From positions 958,579 through 1,022,578 of the forward strand of contig NZ_LFIP02000003.1 in NCBI RefSeq assembly GCF_001189235.2: a DNA stretch of 64,000 nt, given 5' to 3'. The stretch's first letter is position 1. Each line of letters starts with the position of its first letter. The notes under the pieces are model-generated. The model saw nothing but the letters and a program-made list of their open reading frames with translations, did not search any database and was not told the origin of the DNA. Source of the DNA: Bradyrhizobium embrapense. Its GTDB lineage: Bacteria > Pseudomonadota > Alphaproteobacteria > Rhizobiales > Xanthobacteraceae. The translations under genes and the position numbers were made by a program. Positions 43,667 to 52,216 of the stretch are shown piece by piece.

Positions 43667-43685
43667 ATCTTTACAGTGTAAAAAT
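43667..43685. promoter_or_regulatory. TetR-type operator B
   Basis: ATCTTTAC-AGT-GTAAAAAT, one mismatch from perfect symmetry, 53 bases from site A. Identical to 45367-45385; the preceding CGTCAAGC is shared as well. Confidence 0.8.
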
Positions 43686-43819
43686 CGTGATGCAATCTCA
43701 AGAAAGTGAGTGAATTCATGTTGATACATCAGCGGTCGTGGGCTGCTCGTTGTGCTGGCAGCGGTCGCGGCCGGGCCTGCCCCAGCCATCCTCGTCTTTC
43801 TCGCAAGAACCAACAAGGA

Positions 43820-43842
43820 ATGCCCGGGACAAGCCCGGGCAT
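43820..43842. terminator. Hairpin after the carotenoid oxygenase gene
   Basis: ATGCCCGGG-ACAAG-CCCGGGCAT, a perfect 9-bp stem, 47 bases beyond the oxygenase stop on the minus strand. The CCCGGGCATGAC form is a common rhizobial intergenic element. Terminator or mRNA-end role. Confidence 0.65.
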
Positions 43843-43888
43843 GACAAGTGGAGGGACTGGGCATTCTCAGGCTTGGAGTGACGCGCAG

Positions 43889-45298
43889 CTACTCCGCACC
43901 CACCCAATTGCCGTGGAATCCATCGGGCACGCGGTGACCGAGATGAACCAGCGCGGTTGGACCAGTCTCGACATCTTGCGCGTTGAACACGGCGAGGTCG
44001 CTGCGGTTCTCGCGGGCGCGCCAGACCACCGCGAGCAACCAGCCGTCGCCTTCCTTGGCGTCGGCGTTGCGTTCGACGAACACGGGCTCGGAGATGGTGT
44101 CGCCGACGGGCAGCAGATAGTGGCCGAGCCGCTTGCCGCGGCCGTCGACATGCACGATGCCCGACAGCGCACCGAACATCGGCAGATCCGGGTTGGCGCA
44201 GGCGTACCAGCCGTGATTGCTGGCAAATCCCGCGCGGCGATCGTCGACGCGGGGGAATTCGCCGGTGAGGTCGTCGAGATAGGTCTGCGTGAAGCGGTCG
44301 GTATTGCCGGATAGATCGAACGTCCAGCGGCAATAGCGCGCGCGGTTCTTCTTCGGGTCGGTCGGCGAGCCGTCGGGATGGTTGAACAGCGGCGCTTCCT
44401 CGAACTGCATCACGTCGGCGACGATGCGATTGCCTTCTTCCCATGCGTTCATGACATGGAAGACGTAGCAGGTCTCGGCGCGGAACCAGACGATGTCCTT
44501 CGACGCGCCGCTGCGCTTCATCACACCGACATAGGCGCCTTTCTCCGGCTCCCAGGCATAGGGCGCCTGTCCGCGCATCGCGCGCTGCATGCTGCCGGTG
44601 ATCGGCAGGATCGGAAACAGCACATGGTTCTCGGTGACGATGAAGTCATGCACCATGCTGGTATAGGGCGCTTCGAAGCGTTCGAACCGGGTCACCACGC
44701 CGGACGAGCTCACGGCTCCGTACGACAGCGCCGGCGTCAGCGGGCCCGCGGCATTGTAGCCGAAGAACACCATCTCGCCGGTGACCGGATCGATCTTGGG
44801 ATGCGCGGTGAAGGGGCCTGAGATCGCGCCCTTGTAGTCGCAATAGCCGAGGCGATTGAGCGTGCCGGGCTCGATCTCGGTCGGCAGATGGCTCTCGACG
44901 AGCGCGAGCAGCTTGCCACCATGGTAGATGATGTTGGTGTTGGCGACGCAGCCGTCGGTCGTGATGTCGGCAGGAGCGTCCGGCATCTTGCGGCCGAAGC
45001 CGCCGAACAGTGCGCGGCCGGCATCGTGCTCGGCCTGCCATTTCGGGGTGCGGACCCAGCGGTTGCGGTAGCTGGCGCGGCCGTTCTCGAGATGGAAGGC
45101 GTGCAGCATGCCGTCGCCGACGAACCAGTGCGCGCCCGGCGCGTCGAACTGCGGATTGGGACCGTTGCGGTAGAGCGTGCCGTTGAGCTCGCGCGGCAAT
45201 TCGCCCGTGATCTTCAGGAACGGCGCATCGGCTTCAAACGGAATCGGCGCCAGATTGGTCCGCGCCGTGTTGGAGGTGACCTGGTCGAGCATTCGCAT
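43889..45298 (-). CDS. Carotenoid oxygenase (RPE65/lignostilbene dioxygenase family)
   Basis: 469 aa, typical length. Iron ligands: His166 (TAHPKID), His217 (MVHDFIV), His281 (VFHVMNAWE) and His462 (DGFHGNW). The N-terminus has the family phrase LNGTLYRNGPNPQFD and GDGMLHAF. It cleaves a carotenoid or stilbene double bond with O2; which substrate is unknown. Its start lies 15 bases from TetR operator C, so it is divergent to and probably repressed by the TetR protein encoded at 45405. Confidence 0.94.
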   Translation of the reverse strand: MRMLDQVTSNTARTNLAPIPFEADAPFLKITGELPRELNGTLYRNGPNPQFDAPGAHWFVGDGMLHAFHLENGRASYRNRWVRTPKWQAEHDAGRALFGGFGRKMPDAPADITTDGCVANTNIIYHGGKLLALVESHLPTEIEPGTLNRLGYCDYKGAISGPFTAHPKIDPVTGEMVFFGYNAAGPLTPALSYGAVSSSGVVTRFERFEAPYTSMVHDFIVTENHVLFPILPITGSMQRAMRGQAPYAWEPEKGAYVGVMKRSGASKDIVWFRAETCYVFHVMNAWEEGNRIVADVMQFEEAPLFNHPDGSPTDPKKNRARYCRWTFDLSGNTDRFTQTYLDDLTGEFPRVDDRRAGFASNHGWYACANPDLPMFGALSGIVHVDGRGKRLGHYLLPVGDTISEPVFVERNADAKEGDGWLLAVVWRARENRSDLAVFNAQDVETGPTALVHLGHRVPDGFHGNWVGAE

Positions 45299-45312
45299 CT
45301 CCCCGCATTATA

Positions 45313-45331
45313 ATCTTTACATCGTAAAGAT
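45313..45331. promoter_or_regulatory. TetR-type operator C
   Basis: ATCTTTAC-ATC-GTAAAGAT, identical to operator A, 15 bases before the carotenoid oxygenase start. Confidence 0.85.
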
Positions 45332-45366
45332 ATCAGTAGGGATGACACCATCGCTCGTCAAGCAAA

Positions 45367-45385
45367 ATCTTTACAGTGTAAAAAT
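45367..45385. promoter_or_regulatory. TetR-type operator D
   Basis: ATCTTTAC-AGT-GTAAAAAT, identical to operator B, 54 bases from C and 20 bases before the TetR start. Confidence 0.85.
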
Positions 45386-45404
45386 TGCGACCTATAAGAT
45401 CCGG

Positions 45405-46124
45405 ATGGCAAGATTATCCAAACAAAACAAGGCGGCTCGCCCGGCACGGGCCCCGGCGCGCCGGGTTGCGCGAGCTACGGCCGATCGTCCGCGGCGCCGG
45501 AGCAACGACACGCCTTATCATCATGGCGATCTGCACGAGGCGCTGCTGAGGGCCGCCGAGCGCGTGCTGGAGCGTGATGGGTTGGCCGGACTGACCTTGC
45601 GTGCGGTGGCGCGCGAGGCAGGCGTGTCGCATGCGGCTCCCACACATCATTTCGGCGACCTTACCGGTTTGCTCAGTGAACTCGCGGCGATCGGTTTCCG
45701 GCAATTCGGCCAGGCGATGGCGGCGGCGGACGCTTCAGCGGCAACACCGCCCGAAAAGGGAGTGGCGAGCGCCAGGGCTTATGTCGCCTATGCGCAGGCG
45801 CATCCCGGTATGTATGGGCTGATGTTCCGCAGCGAGCGGCTCGATCATGCGCGGCCGTCGCTGCACGAGGCGTCAGAGGCTTCGTTCGCCGGGCTGACCC
45901 GTGGCGTCGCCGCCAGCCGGCATGAACAGATTTCCAAGGAGCAGCTTACATTGGACCAGGCGGCCGCGATCGCGTCGGCCTGGTCGCTGGTGCATGGCTT
46001 CACCATGTTGCTGCTCGACGGACGCCTCAAGACGATTCTGGATCGGGCGCCCGAGGGCACATCTGTGGAAACGTTGTTGACCGCGATGCTGCGTTTGTCC
46101 GCGGGCCGCTCGGCGCGCACTTAA
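45405..46124 (+). CDS. TetR-family transcriptional repressor
   Basis: 239 aa. An N-terminal Arg/Lys-rich tail (residues 1-37) precedes the helix-turn-helix domain: YHHGDLHEALLRAAERVLER, LTLRAVAREAGVSHAAPTHH, FGDLTGLLSELAAIG. The ligand-binding part is a C-terminal WHG-type domain (PGMYGLMFRSERLDH). ATG 45405 is right for the family and lies 20 bases after operator D. It is divergent from the carotenoid oxygenase gene; both operators A/B and C/D are candidates for its binding. Confidence 0.92.
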   Translation: MARLSKQNKAARPARAPARRVARATADRPRRRSNDTPYHHGDLHEALLRAAERVLERDGLAGLTLRAVAREAGVSHAAPTHHFGDLTGLLSELAAIGFRQFGQAMAAADASAATPPEKGVASARAYVAYAQAHPGMYGLMFRSERLDHARPSLHEASEASFAGLTRGVAASRHEQISKEQLTLDQAAAIASAWSLVHGFTMLLLDGRLKTILDRAPEGTSVETLLTAMLRLSAGRSART

Positions 46125-46161
46125 CCAAGCAACCCTCGTCGTGCTGGCGCGTTGACGCGAC

Positions 46162-46818
46162 ATGGCACGATCGCCCCGCGTTCCCTGGAAACGTCCGAAC
46201 CCGCGCAAGCGGGCGGGCAAATCATCGAAGCATTTGTCGCCGCCCAGGAAGGCTGCGGCCAAGGCGGCCGCACGGCGTGCCGGACGGCGCTATCCAAACC
46301 TCGTGGACAATATGCGCATGGCAGCAAAGACGAAGCGCAAGACAAAGACCTCTGGACGGAAGCGGGCCGCGTACAAGCGCACCGCTGCGAAGAGAAGCTC
46401 GGCGAAGAGAAGCTCCGCGAAGAAGACTGCGGCAAAGAAGCGCAAGACCGCAAAAGCGTCGGGACGAAAGCGCGCCGGCGGCAGCCGCGAAAAGGATCCG
46501 CGCGGCGGCCTCACCGCGGCGGGCCGCAAGGCATTCGCCGAGAAGCAGGGCGCGCATCTGAAGCCCGGCGTCACGAAGAAGGAGTCCGAGATGACGCCGC
46601 AGGACATGCGGCGCAAGGGCAGCTGGGCGGTGCGCTTCTACGGCCGCAAGCAGTTGCCGCCGCTGGTCGATGATCGGGGACGGCCGACGCGACATGCGCT
46701 ATCGGCCCATGCCTGGGGCGAACCGGTTCCCAAAACGGTGGCCGCCGCGCGTCGCATCGCGGCCAGGGGCGAACGGTTGCTCGAACGCTACAAGCGCGCA
46801 AAGCAGCCGAAGCGCTAG
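46162..46818 (+). CDS. Lys-rich histone-like protein with DUF6321 domain
   Basis: 218 aa. The first 110 residues are a disordered, highly basic tail rich in Lys, Ala, Arg and Ser (TAAKRSSAKRSSAKKTAAKK). The C-terminal part (KDPRGGLTAAGRKAFAEKQG ... MRRKGSWAVRFYGRKQLPPL) follows the DUF6321 family. Such proteins often bind DNA or RNA; no activity is proven. It lies next to an SET-domain gene with one gene in between, and it converges with the following gene, overlapping by four bases. Confidence 0.82.
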   Translation: MARSPRVPWKRPNPRKRAGKSSKHLSPPRKAAAKAAARRAGRRYPNLVDNMRMAAKTKRKTKTSGRKRAAYKRTAAKRSSAKRSSAKKTAAKKRKTAKASGRKRAGGSREKDPRGGLTAAGRKAFAEKQGAHLKPGVTKKESEMTPQDMRRKGSWAVRFYGRKQLPPLVDDRGRPTRHALSAHAWGEPVPKTVAAARRIAARGERLLERYKRAKQPKR

Positions 46819-47417
46819 CGCTTCGTCGGTGAGGTGGTGCGGCCGCTCTGTCCGATCGTCTTCACCTGGTCGGCGCCGCATTTGAAGTCGCGGGCGAAAT
46901 CGTCGGCGGCCTGCCTCGCCAGCTCGTTGGCGTTGGGGTTGGCGGCGACGTCGACATAGGCGACGTGACAGACCTCGCCCGGCGGTAGCCGCGTCACCGC
47001 GAGCATTGCCCGTGAAACCGGACCGCCGCGCTTGTCCTGCTCGCTGTTGTCGGCGATCTGCCAGCGCTGGATGATCGCGAAGGGCTTGCTGTCGGCGGCA
47101 CGCCATTCGACCGTATCGCCGCTCGAGCTGAACGGGCCGAACCAGGCCTGCGCCGCCGGTTCCCTGGCTGCTGCCGCACGGTTTCGGCCGACCGACACCA
47201 CTTCGCGCAGGTCGCCCTCGTTGATCAGCACCACGAGGCCGGATTTCCCCGGGCAGACCCGCGTGGTGCTGCCGTCCTCCTCGTTGGGTTTGCCGATCAT
47301 CCGGCAGGCCTTCGGCGCGGTCGATGTATAGAAGCTGCTGATCGTTTGGGCGCCAGCCTGACCAGGATTTGCGCTGGCGAGCGCCACAACGATTGTTGCA
47401 AAAGCAGGGTATTTCAT
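46815..47417 (-). CDS. Secreted hypothetical protein
   Basis: 200 aa with a signal peptide (FATIVVALASANPGQAGAQ). Four Cys residues could give disulfides. The middle (SGDTVEWRAADSKPFAIIQR) is beta-rich. I do not recognise the family. It overlaps the DUF6321 gene on the other strand by four bases. Confidence 0.75.
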   Translation of the reverse strand: MKYPAFATIVVALASANPGQAGAQTISSFYTSTAPKACRMIGKPNEEDGSTTRVCPGKSGLVVLINEGDLREVVSVGRNRAAAAREPAAQAWFGPFSSSGDTVEWRAADSKPFAIIQRWQIADNSEQDKRGGPVSRAMLAVTRLPPGEVCHVAYVDVAANPNANELARQAADDFARDFKCGADQVKTIGQSGRTTSPTKR

Positions 47418-47582
47418 CGGGGGAAACCTGCAATCCGGACGTTACTTTGTGTCTGACATATGCAATCTGGGGAAGGTTCAACAGACACGCGGGAAACACC
47501 TGACAGGCGCGCGGAATCGTCCTAGAAGGGCGGCTTCGCAACTTCTGTCGCGTGCACCTTGCGTGCCTTAGCCTTGATCGTC

Positions 47583-48260
47583 ATGCCCGCATCATTATCG
47601 CACAAGCCCTATCGCGTCGGCCGTTCCCGTACTGGCCTTGGCCTCTTCGCCACTAAGCCGATCAAGAAGGGGACCAAGATCATCCGCTATTTCGGGCCGC
47701 TGCTCGACTCGAAGAAGAAGGATGAGGACGCAATCGAGAACAAGTATTTGTTCGAGCTCACCAATCGCTGGACCATCGACGGCTCGATCCGCGAGAACGT
47801 CGCCCGCTACATCAACCACGCCTGCAGGCCGAACGCGGAGTCCGACGTCAAGCCGCGCAAGCGCAAGGTGTTCATCCGCGCCATCAAAGACATCGAGCCG
47901 GGCGACGAGATCAACTACGATTACGGAACCGACTATTTCAAAGCCTATCTGAAGCCGATCGGCTGCAAGTGCGACGCTTGCGAGAAGAAGCGCAAGAAGA
48001 AGCGCGCGGAGGCGAGGGCGGAGCGGCTGCGGCTGAAGGAAAAGGCCGAGCGGAAAGCCAAGCGCGAGGCCGAGAAGGTCGCTGAGAAGCGGGCCAGGCA
48101 GAGGAAGGCCGGCGCGAAGAAAGTCGCGAAGGCCAACGGCAAGCTCGGCAACGGCAAGACGTTGAATGGCAAGCACCTCAACGGCCACAACCTGACGGCC
48201 GCAGCCGGCAAGCGGGCAACGCCGTCAAAGCGCGGCGCCGCGCGTGTGCTGCAGGCCTGA
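47583..48260 (+). CDS. SET-domain lysine methyltransferase-like protein
   Basis: 225 aa; ATG 47583 preferred over a GTG eight codons earlier. The SET core is recognisable: GRSRTGLGLFATKPIKKGTK, ARYINHACRPNAESDVKPRK (NHxCxPN at residues 78-84), GDEINYDYGTDYF, and a post-SET cysteine group CKCDAC. SET proteins transfer methyl groups from S-adenosylmethionine to Lys. The C-terminal 90 residues are Lys/Ala-rich with repeated NGK units (GKLGNGKTLNGKHLNGHNL). A Lys-rich protein gene lies 0.8 kb upstream. Confidence 0.85.
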   Translation: MPASLSHKPYRVGRSRTGLGLFATKPIKKGTKIIRYFGPLLDSKKKDEDAIENKYLFELTNRWTIDGSIRENVARYINHACRPNAESDVKPRKRKVFIRAIKDIEPGDEINYDYGTDYFKAYLKPIGCKCDACEKKRKKKRAEARAERLRLKEKAERKAKREAEKVAEKRARQRKAGAKKVAKANGKLGNGKTLNGKHLNGHNLTAAAGKRATPSKRGAARVLQA

Positions 48261-48289
48261 GTTCCGAAACCGATCCGGCTCGCCGATCG

Positions 48290-48724
48290 TCATGACGCGC
48301 GCGCCGGATGGCGCCCAGGACGCGGCAGGTAGGCGCATTCGGCGAGCGTGGTTTCGTCAAGCTCGCGCATGAAGGCCTCGCGGGCCGCCGCGAGCTTCGC
48401 CTTCAGGCGGCAGCGCGGCAGCAGCGCGCAGTCTCCGCCATCATCCCTGAAACATTCGACCAGCGCGCTGCCGCCTTCGAGCGCGCGCACCACCTCGCCG
48501 AGCGTGATCGCCTGCGGGGCGCGCGCCAGCGAGAATCCGCCGCCGGCGCCGCGCTGGGTCGCGATGAAGCCGGCCTCGCCGAGGTCGCGCACCACCTTGG
48601 CGAGATGATTGCGGGAGATGCCGAACTCGGCCGCGATCTCGCTGGTCGCGAATGAGCGGCCCGGCTCGCCGGCCAGCCGCATCAGCGCGCGCAACGCAAA
48701 ATCCGTGAATGATGTCAGGCGCAT
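48290..48724 (-). CDS. Rrf2-family regulator, NsrR-like
   Basis: 144 aa. Winged helix Rrf2: MRLTSFTDFALRALMRLAGE, SRNHLAKVVRDLGEAGFI, with the three cysteines of the Fe-S cluster at 91, 99 and 105 (CFRDDGGDC...RC). This spacing is close to NsrR, which senses nitric oxide. It is divergent from a truncated haemoglobin gene with a large palindrome in the space between. Confidence 0.88.
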   Translation of the reverse strand: MRLTSFTDFALRALMRLAGEPGRSFATSEIAAEFGISRNHLAKVVRDLGEAGFIATQRGAGGGFSLARAPQAITLGEVVRALEGGSALVECFRDDGGDCALLPRCRLKAKLAAAREAFMRELDETTLAECAYLPRPGRHPARAS

Positions 48725-48782
48725 GAAAGCCCTTTGAAATCAGCTCTTGGAAATCGGCGCTTGGCGGATCCGCTATAGCAGT

Positions 48783-48811
48783 CTAAATAGGCATTTCAAA
48801 TACCTATTTAG
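48783..48811. promoter_or_regulatory. 29-bp NsrR-type palindrome
   Basis: Left arm CTAAATAGGCATTT and right arm AAATACCTATTTAG around a central C match at 13 of 14 positions. The site overlaps a TATTTA-like -10 element for the haemoglobin gene and lies 11 bases before its ATG. It is 60 bases from the Rrf2 start, so control of both is possible. Confidence 0.8.
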
Positions 48812-48821
48812 GATGTGAGGC

Positions 48822-49283
48822 ATGACGGCAGCAGAGCGCCGCGAGCGGATCACCGCCGAGATCATCGCGCGGACCGGGATCACCGAGGCCATGATCGAGC
48901 AACTGGTGCACGGATTCTACGCCAAGGTCCGCAAGGACCCGATGATCGGGCCGGTGTTCGAAGCCAGGATCACCGATTGGGAGCCGCATTTGGCCCAGAT
49001 GTGCGCGTTCTGGTCCTCGGTCGCGCTGATGACCGGGCGCTATCACGGCACGCCGATGGTCAAGCACATGAAGCTGCCGGTCGATGCCGCGCATTTCGAC
49101 CGCTGGCTCGAACTGTTCGAGGCAACCGCGCATGAACTGTGCCCGCCGGTCGCAGCGGATCATTTCATCGAGCGCGCGCGGCGTATCGCGGCGAGTCTGG
49201 AAATGGGCGTCGCCAGCGCGCAGGGCGTCATGCTCGGTGTGGGCGAGCGTTACAGGCAAACTGAAGTCCGAACGGCACAGTAG
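48822..49283 (+). CDS. Group III truncated haemoglobin
   Basis: 153 aa. The group III pattern is present: the N-terminal helix ITEAMIEQLVHGFYAKVRKD, PMIGPVFEARITDWEPHLAQ, FWSSVALMTGRYHGTPMVKH and HFDRWLELFEATAHE. The proximal His is in the MVKHMKLP-to-HFDRW part. Such globins bind O2 and NO and are often NO-controlled. Here the promoter carries an NsrR-type palindrome, which supports a role in NO detoxification. Confidence 0.92.
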   Translation: MTAAERRERITAEIIARTGITEAMIEQLVHGFYAKVRKDPMIGPVFEARITDWEPHLAQMCAFWSSVALMTGRYHGTPMVKHMKLPVDAAHFDRWLELFEATAHELCPPVAADHFIERARRIAASLEMGVASAQGVMLGVGERYRQTEVRTAQ

Positions 49284-49296
49284 CCTCGCAAAGGCA

Positions 49297-49319
49297 GAGG
49301 CCGCCCGGAAGGCGGCCTC
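49297..49319 (+). terminator. Hairpin after the haemoglobin gene
   Basis: GAGGCCGCC-CGGAA-GGCGGCCTC forms a perfect 9-bp stem 14 bases past the stop. No T run follows, so termination strength is uncertain. Confidence 0.65.
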
Positions 49320-49554
49320 CATTCGGTGGACGGTTAGTAACAGGGTTGCCCCAGCCTCCACCTCGTTGCGCACTTCAAATTGGGACCCAAGGCAAATTCC
49401 CGGTCTCGCATCGCAACATGTGGCGACTATTGCCGACCGAGCCGCTGATCGGAATACGATCTTTGTGCAGATTTGTGCGCTGCACCCGGATTTGATACGC
49501 ATCAAGTGAGTGCTTACGTTTCGTTCCAGTCTTGCGCTCCGATCTGGAGGGGCA

Positions 49555-51504
49555 ATGGCGCGAGCGGACGAAAAAGGGACGGAAAAGTCTCTCCGTCCTG
49601 CAAATGGTGATCAGTTTCGCGGCTTCGTCGAGTATGCGCCTGTTGCGATCGCCATGTTTGATCGCGAGATGCGCTATTTGGCGGCGAGCCGGCGCTGGAT
49701 CGACGATTATGGCCTGCTTGGAAAAATCGAGGGCCGGTCGCATTACGAAGTCTTCCCGGAGATTCCGCAAGCCTGGCGCGAGATCCACCAGCGCGCGATG
49801 AACGGCGAAACCTGCAGCTCGGACGAGGAGAGGTTCGAGCGCGTCGACGGGACGGTGCATTGGCTGAGGTGGGACGTCCGGCCCTGGTTCGGACCGGACG
49901 GTGATATCGGCGGGATATTGATCCTCACCGAGGATATCACCCGCAGAAGGGCGGCCGAGGAAGAGCTTCGTCGCGATCGCGAACTGTTGCGCGCCTCAGA
50001 GGATCGGTATCGCGCGATATTCGAGGCGGCGCCCAATCCGATCATCCTGATCGACGCGCGAGGGATCATCGAAGCGGTCAATCCGGCGATGCTCGCGGTC
50101 TTCGGCTATCAATCAGGCGAGTTGCTCGGCAAGAACGTTGCCCTTCTGATGCCGGAGGCCGACGCGATGGCTCACGACGGCTATCTGCGCCGATATGCCG
50201 AAACCGGCCAGGGGAATATCATCGGCATCGGCCGCGAGGTAACCGCCAGGCGCAAAAACGGCACCGTGTTTCCCGCGGAACTGGCCATCACCACCTGGCG
50301 AAACGAAAATGGTGCGCAGCTCTATTGCGGCACGCTCTCGGATGTGACCGAGAGAAAGCAGGCCGAACGGCTGGTAGCCGAGAGGCAGCGGCTCGACGCA
50401 GTCGGACTGCTTGCAGGTGGCGTCGCTCATGATTTCAACAACTCGCTTGCCGTCATTCTGGGAAACCTCGAACTCGCCGAGCCACGAATAGGCGATCGCG
50501 TGGCGCAGCATCTCGTCAGTCGCTCGCTGCAGGCGGCCAAAATGGCCTCTACGGTGACCCGACGCTTGCTGGCGCTGGCACGCAAGCCCGAAGGCGAATG
50601 GGAGATCGTTTCACTCAACGACGTCGTGCGCGAGACGGTGCCGCTGCTCGAGAGCCTGGTTGCGGGCCAGTGGGCGCTGCGTCTGGACCTCCTCGAGGAA
50701 CTCTGGCCGACGCGAGTCCCTGCGGGTGAGCTGTGCAGCGCGCTTCTAAACCTGGCCGCAAACAGCCGGGATGCAATGCCTGAGGGCGGCAACATCACGA
50801 TCGCCACGCGTAACATGCATGTGACGGAAGAGGCCGGCACAGCCGCACCGGGCCGCTTCGTGTGCCTCTCCGTGACCGATACCGGCGAAGGGATGCCGGC
50901 CGATGTCCTGCACAAGGTCTGGGAGCCGTTCTATTCGACCAAGAAACCGGGGCGAGGCACCGGATTGGGGCTGACCACGGTCAAGAACCTGGCAAAGCTC
51001 GCAGGCGGCTTCGCGAAGATCGCCAGTGCGCCCGGAAGGGGCACCACTGTGACCCTCCATTTTCCATGTATCGAGGCTGCCATATCGGCACAGATGCTTG
51101 CTGATCCGCTGCCGATCCCGTTCGGCGACGGCGAAGCCATCCTGGTCGTCGACGACGATGATGAGGTGCGCGAGATTGCTATGAAGCGGCTGGAAGCGCT
51201 CGGCTATGTTGCGCTCGAAGCGCGAACCGGGGAGGAGGCCGTGACGACGTTGCGGAACGATGACGCGATTGATCTCGTTTTTGCGGATGTGGTGATGCCC
51301 GGCATGTCGGGGTATCAGCTTGCAAAATGGATCCGCGCGCACCGGCCGCGGACGGCGGTCGTACTGACCAGCGGCTATCCCGGTGAAGTCAGCACCGGGG
51401 AATCCAGCAATGGATCTGCGCTGCTGCTCAAGCCTTACAGCCGCGAGCAACTCGCGCGCAGCATCGAGCAGGCGTTGGCGGCGAGACCAGCACCGGCAAT
51501 CTAG
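49555..51504 (+). CDS. PAS-containing hybrid histidine kinase
   Basis: 649 aa, soluble. Two PAS domains (about 20-135 and 150-275), then the acceptor region GGVAHDFNNSL, the ATPase domain (NLAANSRDAMPEGG; DTGEGMP; GRGTGLGLTTVKNLAKLAGG) and a C-terminal receiver (LVVDDDDEVREI; FADVVMPGMSG). No transmembrane helix, so it senses an internal signal. ATG 49555 follows GGAGG. It converges on an OmpR-type regulator gene seven bases away. Confidence 0.9.
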   Translation: MARADEKGTEKSLRPANGDQFRGFVEYAPVAIAMFDREMRYLAASRRWIDDYGLLGKIEGRSHYEVFPEIPQAWREIHQRAMNGETCSSDEERFERVDGTVHWLRWDVRPWFGPDGDIGGILILTEDITRRRAAEEELRRDRELLRASEDRYRAIFEAAPNPIILIDARGIIEAVNPAMLAVFGYQSGELLGKNVALLMPEADAMAHDGYLRRYAETGQGNIIGIGREVTARRKNGTVFPAELAITTWRNENGAQLYCGTLSDVTERKQAERLVAERQRLDAVGLLAGGVAHDFNNSLAVILGNLELAEPRIGDRVAQHLVSRSLQAAKMASTVTRRLLALARKPEGEWEIVSLNDVVRETVPLLESLVAGQWALRLDLLEELWPTRVPAGELCSALLNLAANSRDAMPEGGNITIATRNMHVTEEAGTAAPGRFVCLSVTDTGEGMPADVLHKVWEPFYSTKKPGRGTGLGLTTVKNLAKLAGGFAKIASAPGRGTTVTLHFPCIEAAISAQMLADPLPIPFGDGEAILVVDDDDEVREIAMKRLEALGYVALEARTGEEAVTTLRNDDAIDLVFADVVMPGMSGYQLAKWIRAHRPRTAVVLTSGYPGEVSTGESSNGSALLLKPYSREQLARSIEQALAARPAPAI

Positions 51505-51511
51505 CTGCATG

Positions 51512-52216
51512 CTATCCACAAAACACATAACCCACCCCTCTGACGCTTTTGATCAGATGGGGTTCGTCGGAGAGCGGCTCGAGCTTGCGCCTCAGGCGGG
51601 CAACATGGCCGTCGAGGGTGCGATCGAGCGGGGACCAGTCGCGTCCTCGCAAGTAGGTATTGATCTCGTCACGCGAGAGGACACGTGATGGATGGCGCAG
51701 GAAAAGCTCGAGCAGTTTGATTTCGGTCTCGGTCAGGTCGATGACCTCTCCGTTCAGTCGGCGCAGCGCGCGGCGCCGGAGGTCAAGAATCGCATGGTCG
51801 AAAGTGTAGGCGTCGGGAACGGAGCGTTGATTCTCGCGGGTGTCGTCGTAGCGGTCGAGCAGCGTGCGCACGCGCAGTATGACCTCACGGATGTGGAAAG
51901 GCTTGGTGACATAGTCATCGGCACCGTGCTCGAGCCCGCGGACACGATCGATCGGCTCAGCCCGGCCCGTGATGATCAGGATCGGCACGTTGATCATGGT
52001 CCTGATCTCGCGCGCCAGCTGCAAGCCATCGTCTTGGCCGAGCCCGATGTCGAGCGTGATCAGGTCAACGGTGCTCTGTTCTAGTTGCTTGATTGCCGCT
52101 TCGCGACTTTCGGCTTTGTTCACTACGAAACCTTCTGCCGCCAAGCCAGACGTCAACACCGCTCGAACCTCTGGATCGTCGTCTATGACGAGGACGGTTT
52201 TTTGTGGAAGCCGCAT
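51512..52216 (-). CDS. OmpR/PhoB-family response regulator
   Basis: 234 aa. Receiver (TVLVIDDDPEVRAVL; phosphoacceptor Asp in LITLDIGLG; DYVTKPFHI) and winged helix DNA-binding domain (LTETEIKLLELFLRHPSRVL; YLRGRDWSPLDRTLDGHVAR; SVRGVGYVF). ATG 52216 is chosen over a TTG. It converges with the hybrid kinase gene. A functional pair is possible but not shown. Confidence 0.93.
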   Translation of the reverse strand: MRLPQKTVLVIDDDPEVRAVLTSGLAAEGFVVNKAESREAAIKQLEQSTVDLITLDIGLGQDDGLQLAREIRTMINVPILIITGRAEPIDRVRGLEHGADDYVTKPFHIREVILRVRTLLDRYDDTRENQRSVPDAYTFDHAILDLRRRALRRLNGEVIDLTETEIKLLELFLRHPSRVLSRDEINTYLRGRDWSPLDRTLDGHVARLRRKLEPLSDEPHLIKSVRGVGYVFCG

